Source: Paracoccaceae bacterium
Lineage (GTDB): Bacteria > Pseudomonadota > Alphaproteobacteria > Rhodobacterales > Rhodobacteraceae
Length of the DNA stretch: 9,431 nt
Assembly: GCA_020441345.1 (NCBI GenBank)
Contig: JAGRMK010000205.1
Coordinates: 9,224 to 18,654 of the forward strand
Direction: 5' to 3'
Of the stretch, positions 1 to 6,391 are shown piece by piece. The notes under the pieces are model-generated. The model was not told the origin of the DNA, ran no database searches, and saw only the letters and a list, made by a program, of their open reading frames with translations. A program made the position numbers and the translations under genes. Numbering within the stretch: position 1 is the stretch's first letter; every line of letters begins with the position of its first letter.

Positions 1-1
1 C

Positions 2-847
2 ACCGGGACTGCCGAGATCGACGCCGAGGCGCTGGGGCGCGCGGTGATCGACGGGCTGTCGATGACTGACCCGCTGGCGTTCGACGGACAACCGCCGCAA
101 GCCTTCCTGGATGGCACCGTGCGGATCGCCGTGGCCGCTGACCAGATCATCGATGCCCAGCAGGAACGCGCGCGCGCAGCCCGGTTTGCGCTAAGCGACG
201 CCGGGGCACCGGGGCAGACGCAGGTGTTCTTTGCGATCGAGGCACGGGAAACCGCGCAGCCGGATCTGGTTGACGATGTCGCGCAGCGGCTGATCCAGGT
301 CACGTCGGTCAGCACCCAGGTTGTCAGCGGCATTCCGGTCTGGGTCATGGACGGCGGCACCGACCGCAACCCGGACATGTCGCGACCCGACGCCGGGCAG
401 ACACGGCCCGCGCGCATCATCGTGACCCGCGATTGCCTGCCGGGCGCCGGCCCCCTGGTGATCGGCGCGCTGGCGACGCAGGCTCATCTGGACCGGGTCG
501 GCGGCTTCGACGCGGTGACTGGCGCGGTGACTCTGACGATGCCAGACGGCAGCAGGCCTTGCCCCGACACTCTGGACCGGGCGCTGGCCGCGGTGCCGCT
601 GACCGGCGCTGCGCCGCAGCCCGACCAGATCCCGCAGCCCGACCGGACGCCTCCGACATCCGCCGATCCCGAGGCCCTCGCGTTTGAAGCCGCGCTGGCC
701 GCGGGCACGGCCCCGGCGCTCTGGACCTTTCTGAAAGCCTATCCGCAAGGGGAATATATCGCGCAGGCGCGCGCCGCATTGCAGAGCCTGCTGCAACCGC
801 CACCGGCGGCACCAACCGCCCCGCCCAGCCCCGGCAAGGGCGGCTGA
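2..847 (+). CDS. Exported-type protein of unknown function, C-terminal part (paralogue of the protein at 2932-4956)
   Basis: The reading frame is open to the left edge, so the gene starts upstream; the GTG at 44 is an internal codon, not a convincing start. About 281 residues are present. The first ~35 match the junction between the two globular domains of the protein encoded at 2932-4956 (LSMTDPLAFDG...FLDGTVRI here, LSIPDPALLGL...FRDGLMTYRI there). A full second domain follows, with GIPVWV and a cysteine pair (codons at 434 and 560) in the motifs CLPxxGPL and PCP. Next come a proline-rich linker containing a six-residue repeat (PQPDQI/PQPDRT) and one helical repeat, WTFLKAYPQGEYIAQARAAL, at about 671-800. 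The C-terminus is proline-rich. By homology the missing part should hold a signal peptide and a first domain. The location is probably periplasmic or secreted. I do not recognise a characterised family. The final repeat resembles helical repeats I recall from caspase-family and other exported alphaproteobacterial proteins, but no catalytic domain is visible. Confidence 0.85.
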   Translation, partial: TGTAEIDAEALGRAVIDGLSMTDPLAFDGQPPQAFLDGTVRIAVAADQIIDAQQERARAARFALSDAGAPGQTQVFFAIEARETAQPDLVDDVAQRLIQVTSVSTQVVSGIPVWVMDGGTDRNPDMSRPDAGQTRPARIIVTRDCLPGAGPLVIGALATQAHLDRVGGFDAVTGAVTLTMPDGSRPCPDTLDRALAAVPLTGAAPQPDQIPQPDRTPPTSADPEALAFEAALAAGTAPALWTFLKAYPQGEYIAQARAALQSLLQPPPAAPTAPPSPGKGG

Positions 848-862
848 CGGCCCCATGACGCC

Positions 863-894
863 GCGTCTCGCGCCGCCATGCGGGTGCGAGACGC
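863..894 (+). terminator. Possible terminator hairpin without a T tract
   Basis: A perfect 9-bp inverted repeat, GCGTCTCGC (863-871) and GCGAGACGC (886-894), lies 15 bases after the stop codon at 845-847. The stem can be lengthened inward by a G-U and two G-C pairs, leaving an 8-base loop. No run of T follows, so it may be a weak or Rho-assisted terminator or an mRNA 3'-end stabiliser. Its position between two same-strand genes suits partial termination. Confidence 0.4.
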
Positions 895-900
895 AGCAAC

Positions 901-923
901 ACATGCGCATTGACGCATGTCAA
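901..923 (+). promoter_or_regulatory. Candidate FNR/FixK/CRP-family operator (overlapping dyads)
   Basis: TTGACGCATGTCAA at 910-923 is a perfect 5-4-5 dyad with the TTGAY-N4-RTCAA layout bound by FNR, FixK and FnrL regulators. A second perfect dyad, ACATGCG (901-907) and CGCATGT (914-920), overlaps it. The site centre is 60 bases before the ATG at 977, a plausible distance for an activator site. I could not find a good -10 element downstream (TCAGAC at 945-950 is poor). The assignment rests on the motif alone. Confidence 0.35.
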
Positions 924-965
924 GGCGAGGCACGCCGCCTGCCCTCAGACTGCTCTCACACCAAC

Positions 966-971
966 GGGAGG
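966..971 (+). promoter_or_regulatory. Ribosome binding site that fixes the start at 977
   Basis: GGGAGG stands five bases before the ATG at 977. The in-frame ATG at 917 has no such element and would bury the signal peptide behind 20 arginine-rich residues, so 977 is the preferred start. Confidence 0.75.
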
Positions 972-976
972 TTCTG

Positions 977-2935
977 ATGCGTGTTCATGTTCCCCTTGCC
1001 GCCTTGGTTGTCGCGTTGTCCGCGCCGCTGGCGGCCCCTGCCCAGACGGACTCCGCCCTGCGGCCCGCGCTGGATCCGATCACGACCCGAACCGGGCGCC
1101 CCGACGAAAGCCTGGTGCGGCTGCGATTGGATCCCGACCTTGCCGATGCGCTTCGGGGGCGGCGGTCGGCGGCCGATCTGGTCCGAAACTACCAGATCAG
1201 CCGCATTGGCCAGGACGCCCTGGCCGAAAGCGAGGCCGTCGATGACGAACAGATGCGCAGCGAGGGATGGAACCAGTTCTCGTTCTGGTTTGGCATGGGC
1301 AGCGCCGGCGGGGCCTTTGCCGAAACCGCGCTGGAATTCGGCGGGTTGAGCAACACCAACGCCGCGATGACCAACCTTGGGCTGCTGATGCTGGGATGGC
1401 AGTTGACGCTGGACCTGTCGCGCGGCGACAACATGGCGGCGGGACAAAATGCCTGGCGGGGGATGATCGGTTACACGCTGGGCCGGTTTGGCACCTCGGC
1501 CCTGCAGATCGCCAATGTCGGCATGTTTCTGATCGATCAATCCCTGCAAGCGGTGGGCACAACGGCCTGGGCGGAACGCGAGGCGAACTGGCGCGACGGA
1601 TACCGCCGCTATTACACCGAGACCGAGGCCGCACAAACCGCCGCGCAGGCGCGCGAACGCTACATCCTGACCCCGACGTTGGAAGAGCGCGTGGCCGCGA
1701 TCAACGCCCGCACCAGCGGCGGGCGCACGCTGAACGACTGGCGGATGCTGTTGTGGCACTACTACCGCGAGGCCCGCAATCCAGGAGGGTTCCGCGCCCT
1801 GCTGGAACGCGAGGTGACGGCCTATGTCGCGCGGTTCTGGGACGATGAGTTCATGGAAAGCTATCTGCCCGACGGGCTGGCCGCCGGATCGAGCCTGACG
1901 GATGCGATCCGCGCGCGGATCGAGGCCGAGCATCGCCGCGAACTGACCCTGCGCCTTGCCCGCGACGTTCTGCCGGATATCGCCGCGCGGGCCTGGATTC
2001 TGGACATGCAAGCCCAAGCCGCGACCCTGACCGCCGAAACCCGTGACGAGCTGAACGCGCGCCGGCAGGTCGTTGTTACGGCCTTTGGGCTGGACGCTCC
2101 GACGCAGGTTTCCATGCCCCGCCCCGGTGGCGGCGCATGGCAGGCGACGCTGCAACCCGGCCAGACCCGCGTGCTGGAACTGACCAACCTTGCGCTGATG
2201 CGCGCCGGCTTCCCCGATACGTTGCGGCTTGCCGGGCCGGACGGGCCACAAGAGGCGTCGTTTTCGCTTGTCGGGCAGGAGCGCGCGGTCGTGGTTTTCG
2301 GCCAACCGCAATCGCCAAATGTGCTGGGCATGGCGGTGACAGAAGGGCCGCAAAGCTGCGTGCGCACACGCCGCCAGACCGCGCATCCAGAAACCCCGCC
2401 AACCACCGAACCGATGGAGCAACGCGCAGCCCGCGCACCTTGGGTGCTGCATATGTCGGGCATGGATCCGGCATCGGGCAGCGGGTTGATGGGGCAATAC
2501 ACCGCCAACCAGGGCTGGACCGAAGCATCGATGGTGTCGCTGACCGAAGGACAAGACGAGTCATCCCCGACAACCCGGATGAGCGAGCCCTTTGTTGACG
2601 GCCTGTCGCAAATGCAGTGCCGCATCGATATGTCGGCGTTGCAATCCTCTGCGGCGATGGCCGAATACATCACGTCCGTGGGGGCCTCGTTGCCGATGCT
2701 CTGCACCTTCACCCGCAGCGCGACCTCGCTGCAAGACGGGGTGGAAACTCGTGAAACCTGTCAATCCCAAGCCGAGATGCATTGGCAGACGGTTCTGGTT
2801 CGGATCGATGGCGACGAACGCTTCGTCAACCTGGCGGAATACCTGGCCGAGCAAATGGGAGACGACGCCGGGGCCATCACTCAGGGCCTGCAAGGGCTGA
2901 TAGAGATGCCGCAAAACCCGGGAGGTTCACAATGA
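977..2935 (+). CDS. Exported protein of unknown function, 652 residues
   Basis: The ATG at 977 is chosen because a strong Shine-Dalgarno precedes it and the product then begins with a classical signal peptide: Arg2, a hydrophobic core (residues 5-20) and an Ala-Pro-Ala cleavage site after residue 22. Four parts can be seen. There is a polar N-terminus. A glycine- and alanine-rich hydrophobic stretch (about 97-198) contains WNQFSFWFGMGSAGG and LGLLMLGWQL and could be membrane-interacting. An Arg/Glu-rich, probably helical region follows (about 200-390). The C-terminal part is beta-rich at first, then holds all four cysteines (461, 548, 576, 595), as expected for disulfides in the periplasm. 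I recognise no family and see no catalytic motif. The stop overlaps the next start as ATGA, so this protein and its neighbour are probably made together and may act together. Confidence 0.88.
   Translation: MRVHVPLAALVVALSAPLAAPAQTDSALRPALDPITTRTGRPDESLVRLRLDPDLADALRGRRSAADLVRNYQISRIGQDALAESEAVDDEQMRSEGWNQFSFWFGMGSAGGAFAETALEFGGLSNTNAAMTNLGLLMLGWQLTLDLSRGDNMAAGQNAWRGMIGYTLGRFGTSALQIANVGMFLIDQSLQAVGTTAWAEREANWRDGYRRYYTETEAAQTAAQARERYILTPTLEERVAAINARTSGGRTLNDWRMLLWHYYREARNPGGFRALLEREVTAYVARFWDDEFMESYLPDGLAAGSSLTDAIRARIEAEHRRELTLRLARDVLPDIAARAWILDMQAQAATLTAETRDELNARRQVVVTAFGLDAPTQVSMPRPGGGAWQATLQPGQTRVLELTNLALMRAGFPDTLRLAGPDGPQEASFSLVGQERAVVVFGQPQSPNVLGMAVTEGPQSCVRTRRQTAHPETPPTTEPMEQRAARAPWVLHMSGMDPASGSGLMGQYTANQGWTEASMVSLTEGQDESSPTTRMSEPFVDGLSQMQCRIDMSALQSSAAMAEYITSVGASLPMLCTFTRSATSLQDGVETRETCQSQAEMHWQTVLVRIDGDERFVNLAEYLAEQMGDDAGAITQGLQGLIEMPQNPGGSQ
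2921..2925 (+). promoter_or_regulatory. Ribosome binding site that fixes the start at 2932
   Basis: GGAGG lies six bases before the ATG at 2932, inside the last codons of the preceding gene. It repeats the GGAGGTTC context found before the ATG at 977. A longer in-frame start at 2782 would overlap the upstream gene by about 150 bases and hide the signal peptide. Confidence 0.75.
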
Positions 2936-4956
2936 AACGGTTTCATCCGTCCCCTTCGCTGACCGCTCTCGCGCTGATTCTGGCGGCGACCCAACCGGCG
3001 ACGGCGCAGGACCTGACTGCCGACAGCTATATCCCGCAAGAACCGCTGGTGCCGCTGCACGAGTTGATCCCGTCCGAACTGGATGAGGACGCGGCCGCAG
3101 AGGGCGTTGACGCCACCACGGCGGATGAAGGCGATGGCGATTTCATCGACCCGCCCGTGATCGCGCTGCCGGACCTCGACCTCTTGCCGATCGCGCCATC
3201 GCAGGGCGGGGCCGTCGCGCTGGACCCCGACGCGCCCGAGGCCGTGATCCCCGAAGGGTGGCAGGTGTTCAATCACTTTGGCCTGTCCTTTGCCGTACCC
3301 GCGGATTTCACGCTCCAGGATCTGCAGAACGAGCTCTATGACGACGAGGGGCTGGCGACATCCTATGCCCGGATTGATCAGGCGACCTTCACCGGACTGG
3401 CGCTGATGATCGCGTTCTTCCCTGATGAGATGGCCTCGGGCTTTCTGGACGCAATGATCGAGGAATTCCAGATCGACGCCCCGGAGACCCGGGACGAGCC
3501 CGTCCAGATCGCCGGACTGAGGTTCGTTGAACACAGGGCGACCGGCGAGGTCGAGGGCGGCATGACGATCCATGTTAGGGCGCTGATGGGCGAGATGCGT
3601 CTGCAAAACGGGCGCTGGCCGGCGATCATGATGGTCCGCAGCAACATGGACCCCGAGGTTGCCGACGACGTCGAAGCCGGGTTCCTTGCCAGCCTTTCCA
3701 TCCCCGACCCGGCGCTTCTTGGACTGCCCGACCCGGAACCGTTTCGCGACGGGCTGATGACTTACCGGATTCTTCCGGGTTGGCGGAGTTCGGGCGGGAT
3801 CAGCCCGGACTTCGAGCAAATCCGGTTGAGCGGTGGCTATGGCACGCCAACACAGGCGCGTATCGAGTTGGGCGATGTCGGCACCGAAGACTGGTCGATG
3901 CGCAACTTCATCGAGTACGAGTTCCGCACCGGGCCGGATGCGATCTCCGAGGGGGTGCAGGACGGCGTGCCGGTCTGGATTTTCGAAGGGCAGCCCGCCT
4001 TCACGCTCAGCGGCGGCCAGCGCACGACCGAGGGCGACGCCTGGCGGCGCTACAGCATGGTCACACAGGTTTGCCTGCCCGAGCGCGGACCACTTGCGGC
4101 AACGCTCATCACCACCGAGGACCGGATCACCAGCGACCTGACGCCGGGTGCTGTCCTGGGGGGGCTGCGCCTGCATTTTCCGCCCGAGGCCACGCCCTGC
4201 CCCGCGACGGTGACCGAAGCCGTGACCGAGGCCATGCTTGCGCTGGGCATGCCGGTCGCGGTCGCGCCGGGCGAACCCGATCCCGATCTGCAACCCTCGG
4301 ACGGTCCGGCCCCGCCACCGCCGCCGGTGGCCGTGGATCAGGCCGATAGCACGGACGCAACGCCGCCGCCGGTGGTCGTCACCGGAAAACCCGATACGCC
4401 CGAGCCCCTAGACCCGGCGCCTGCCGATCTGCCGCCCACACCAGATCCCGAGGCCGAGGCCTGGGCGCAGCTCTCCACCGCGCCCACCGTGGATGGCACC
4501 TATGCCTATCTTCGGTCATGGCCCGACGGCGCGCACGCCGCACAGGCCCGCGACTGGTTGCAAGCACGCGGCATCGTGCCACCAGGCGCAGCCCCGGCCC
4601 GATCGGCGATCGGCCCCACGCAGGACGCCGAGGCCTGGGCGCGGATCGCCGCCGAGCCGACCGTGGATGCCGTCTTTGCCTATCTTCGGGACTGGCCCGA
4701 TGGCGCCCATGCCGCGCAGGCCCGCGACTGGTTGCAGGCGCGCGGCATCGTGCCACCTGCCACCGCACCGATCCAAGAGCCAACAGGCGACATCGTATCG
4801 CCGCCCCCGTCGGACGATGAATTTGCCTTTGCACAAGCCAATTCCGTCGATACCGCCGAGGCCTATTGGACCTATCTCAAAGCCTTCCCCATGGGCCGTT
4901 TTGCCCAGTTGGCACGGTTCAGGCTGGCGCGCCTTGGGGTCTTCGCGCCGCACTAG
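2932..4956 (+). CDS. Exported multidomain protein with two related alpha/beta domains and C-terminal helical repeats, 674 residues
   Basis: The product starts with a signal peptide (Lys2, Arg3, hydrophobic core 10-19, Ala-Thr-Ala cleavage site after residue 25). An acidic low-complexity stretch (about 45-75) follows. Domain 1 (about 105-260) and domain 2 (about 265-425) share a pattern: FGLSFAVP or MTYRILPGW at the start, a central 'v.i.Gl/Vp' turn, then strands and a final helix ending in LxSLSI or LGGLRLHF. This resembles the PsbP/Mog1/DcrB-like fold of small periplasmic proteins, which is an inference from pattern only. Domain 2 carries Cys381 and Cys423 (CLPxxGPL, PCP), probably a disulfide. 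A proline-rich linker (about 445-506) leads to three helical repeats (about 507-551, 566-609, 629-674) of the form W/F-A-x(10-12)-AYLxxWPxGxxAxxARxxL. Domain 2, linker and repeat match the gene ending at 847. The gene overlaps its upstream neighbour by four bases and is followed by a hairpin. The function is unknown; a structural or binding role is more likely than catalysis. Confidence 0.9.
   Translation: MKRFHPSPSLTALALILAATQPATAQDLTADSYIPQEPLVPLHELIPSELDEDAAAEGVDATTADEGDGDFIDPPVIALPDLDLLPIAPSQGGAVALDPDAPEAVIPEGWQVFNHFGLSFAVPADFTLQDLQNELYDDEGLATSYARIDQATFTGLALMIAFFPDEMASGFLDAMIEEFQIDAPETRDEPVQIAGLRFVEHRATGEVEGGMTIHVRALMGEMRLQNGRWPAIMMVRSNMDPEVADDVEAGFLASLSIPDPALLGLPDPEPFRDGLMTYRILPGWRSSGGISPDFEQIRLSGGYGTPTQARIELGDVGTEDWSMRNFIEYEFRTGPDAISEGVQDGVPVWIFEGQPAFTLSGGQRTTEGDAWRRYSMVTQVCLPERGPLAATLITTEDRITSDLTPGAVLGGLRLHFPPEATPCPATVTEAVTEAMLALGMPVAVAPGEPDPDLQPSDGPAPPPPPVAVDQADSTDATPPPVVVTGKPDTPEPLDPAPADLPPTPDPEAEAWAQLSTAPTVDGTYAYLRSWPDGAHAAQARDWLQARGIVPPGAAPARSAIGPTQDAEAWARIAAEPTVDAVFAYLRDWPDGAHAAQARDWLQARGIVPPATAPIQEPTGDIVSPPPSDDEFAFAQANSVDTAEAYWTYLKAFPMGRFAQLARFRLARLGVFAPH
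4453..4758 (+). repeat. Two in-gene copies of a 132-bp repeat, 174 bp apart
   Basis: Units at 4453-4584 and 4627-4758 each encode 44 residues from AEAWA to GIVPP. By hand count they differ at 20 of 132 bases and 9 of 44 residues. All nine residue changes fall in the first half. The second half (WPDGAHAAQARDWLQARG and the next four residues) is identical in protein but carries seven synonymous changes. A third, more divergent unit without the GIVPP tail is at about 4816-4953. This is a coding duplication within an exported protein, not a mobile element. Confidence 0.85.
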
Positions 4957-4964
4957 GCCCCGCC

Positions 4965-4996
4965 ACCGCCCCGCACCTCAGGCGGTTCGGGGCGGT
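4965..4996 (+). terminator. Probable terminator hairpin after the exported-protein genes
   Basis: A perfect 9-bp inverted repeat, ACCGCCCCG (4965-4973) and CGGGGCGGT (4988-4996), has a 14-base loop. It begins eight bases after the stop codon at 4954-4956. No T tract follows. The rest of the gap to 5080 holds only a small CCCTT/AAGGG hairpin (5013-5026) and no clear promoter. Confidence 0.5.
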
Positions 4997-5079
4997 AGAA
5001 CCGGCGCACGCCCCCTTGCCAAAGGGCGCAGCGCGATGCAGGTCTGAGCGATGCGCCCATTTCAATCAGGACATAGATC

Positions 5080-6339
5080 ATGATCACCGACCAGCCCGGC
5101 CTGATGGAGGCCGTCCGCGACCGCTTCGCCCATGTCGATACCTGCCCGTTCGAAGGCGCACGCATCTTCTTTGAGAACGCGGGCGGCGCGCTGCATCTGA
5201 AATCGGTCGTCGAAACCTCGGCGCTCTATGCCAGCCTGCCCGACAACCAGGGCCGCCCGAACGCCGCCTCGCGCGCGTTGGTCGCGGCAATCGACAAAGG
5301 CAAGGCCGACATGCGGCTGTTCCTGAACGCGCCCAGCGGGCAAGTGTTCGTCGGCGAAAGCGGCAGCGAGGTTCTGTTCCGGCTGGTGCGCACCGCCGCG
5401 CTGGCGGCGGCAAAGGGCGGCGTGATGCTGCGATCGTCTCTGGAACACCCGGCGATGGGCTCATCCATGCAGCGCTGGGCCGAGGTGACTGGCCGCGAGC
5501 TGATCGAGGTGCAGCATGACGACGCCACTGGCACCGTCGACCTCGAGGCCTACAAGGCGGCGCTGCGCCCCGATATCCGCGTGGCCTCGATCATCCACAC
5601 CTCGCCAGTGACGGGCATGGCCGTTGACGTGCCTGCCATCGCCGCCGCGATCCGCGCGGTCGCGCCCGAAGCGCTGATCATCGTTGACGGCATCCAGCAC
5701 GCCAGCCACGGCCCGGTAGACGTTATGCACTACGGCATCGATGGCTATGCGCTGTCGCCCTACAAGATGTTCTCGCGCCACGGCTACGGCGTCGGCTGGG
5801 CCTCGGACCGGCTGAGCGCCGGACCCAAGGAGCACATCATCGGCGGCGCGGTCACCAATTGGGAACTGGGCACGCGCGACACCGGGGCCTATGCGACATT
5901 CTCGGACGTGGTGAGCTATTTCGACTGGCTCGGCACCCGGTTCACCGACAGCAACGACCGCCGCGACCGGCTTGAGGCGGCGGGCCGCGCGATTGCCGAT
6001 CACGAACACCGGCTGGTCAAGGCCGTGCTGCACGGCACCGGCAACCTGCGCGGGCTTGCGGAAATGCCGGGTGTTACGCTGATCGCGGGCGACGCGGTCG
6101 AGGGGCGCGAGGGCGTGGTCTCGATCCGGCTGGCCGGTTGGGACACGCTGAAGCTGGTGGAATTCCTGGGCGAGCGCGGCATCCGGGTGCATATCCGCAA
6201 AGCCGACCATTTCAGCGGCAACGTGCTTCGTCCGCTGGGGATGGCCGATTGCGTGCGGATTTCCTTTTGCCACTACAACACCGAAACCGAGGTGGCGCGA
6301 CTGCTGTCAGCGATGGAAGAGGCGATCGCGGCGGGGTGA
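5080..6339 (+). CDS. Class V aminotransferase-fold PLP-dependent enzyme (cysteine desulfurase-like, without the catalytic cysteine)
   Basis: The 419-residue product has the full length of a fold-type I, class V PLP enzyme (SufS/CsdA/NifS superfamily). Visible landmarks are His123 (LEHPAMGSS, stacks on PLP), Asp203 and Gln206 (IIVDGIQHASH, hold the pyridine ring), Lys229 (ALSPYKMF, Schiff-base lysine) and Arg393 in RISFCHYNTETEV (binds the substrate carboxylate). These line up with His123, Asp200, Gln203, Lys226 and Arg379 of E. coli SufS as I recall them. The loop that carries the SufS persulfide cysteine (RTGHHC, Cys364) reads RKADHF here, with Phe378 in its place, so a normal cysteine desulfurase mechanism is unlikely. 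A lyase, epimerase, transaminase or selenocysteine-lyase-like activity is possible; the substrate is not evident. AGGA at 5068-5071, eight bases upstream, supports the start. It is cytoplasmic and stands alone between two terminators, convergent with the sulfite-reduction operon. A link to sulfur metabolism is tempting but unproven. Confidence 0.9.
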   Translation: MITDQPGLMEAVRDRFAHVDTCPFEGARIFFENAGGALHLKSVVETSALYASLPDNQGRPNAASRALVAAIDKGKADMRLFLNAPSGQVFVGESGSEVLFRLVRTAALAAAKGGVMLRSSLEHPAMGSSMQRWAEVTGRELIEVQHDDATGTVDLEAYKAALRPDIRVASIIHTSPVTGMAVDVPAIAAAIRAVAPEALIIVDGIQHASHGPVDVMHYGIDGYALSPYKMFSRHGYGVGWASDRLSAGPKEHIIGGAVTNWELGTRDTGAYATFSDVVSYFDWLGTRFTDSNDRRDRLEAAGRAIADHEHRLVKAVLHGTGNLRGLAEMPGVTLIAGDAVEGREGVVSIRLAGWDTLKLVEFLGERGIRVHIRKADHFSGNVLRPLGMADCVRISFCHYNTETEVARLLSAMEEAIAAG

Positions 6340-6387
6340 ACCCCGCCCTACTGGGGCACCGTGGCGTAGGGCGGGGTTCACCCCGCC
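6330..6387. repeat. 22-bp perfect inverted repeat with self-palindromic arms; probable bidirectional terminator / REP-like element
   Basis: Bases 6330-6351 are the exact reverse complement of 6366-6387, with a 14-base loop between them. Each arm is itself a dyad: GGCGGGGTGAACCCCGCC at 6330-6347 and GGCGGGGTTCACCCCGCC at 6370-6387. The element can thus form one long stem or two short hairpins with four-base loops. It contains the stop codon of the gene on the left (6337-6339) and ends four bases before the last base of the convergent fpr gene. Three T residues follow on the + strand. The position suits transcription termination from both sides. From memory, similar GGGYGGGGTTCACCCC palindromes occur many times in Rhodobacteraceae genomes. 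Confidence 0.8.
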
Positions 6388-6391
6388 CCTT

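Noticed and set aside
917..976. Earlier ATG at 917 for the second exported protein
   Set aside because: No ribosome binding site, it lies in the dyad region, and it would put 20 residues in front of a normal signal peptide.
2340..2400. Possible frameshift or domain boundary error in the second exported protein where composition becomes more polar
   Set aside because: The frame stays open, the codon pattern is steady and the other frames give only low-complexity translations, so it is best read as a linker between domains.
191..2712. Long minus-strand open frames opposite the first two genes (for example 191-910, 956-2554 and 1861-2712)
   Set aside because: They are antisense to genes with signal peptides, ribosome binding sites and paralogues. 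Their translations are Arg/Gly/Pro-rich without motifs, as expected for shadows in GC-rich DNA.
2881..4293. 470-codon minus-strand open frame
   Set aside because: Antisense to the third exported-protein gene, low-complexity Arg/His/Gly-rich translation, no ribosome binding site or domain.
5013..5044. TTGCCA at 5016 as a -35 box and the CCCTT/AAGGG hairpin at 5013-5026 as a regulator of the PLP enzyme gene
   Set aside because: No acceptable -10 at 16-18 bases, and a 5-bp stem is common by chance in such GC-rich sequence.
6330..6387. CRISPR or attachment-site reading of the palindromic element
   Set aside because: There is only one inverted pair with no spacer array, no integrase or cas gene nearby, and its position between convergent genes is better explained by termination.
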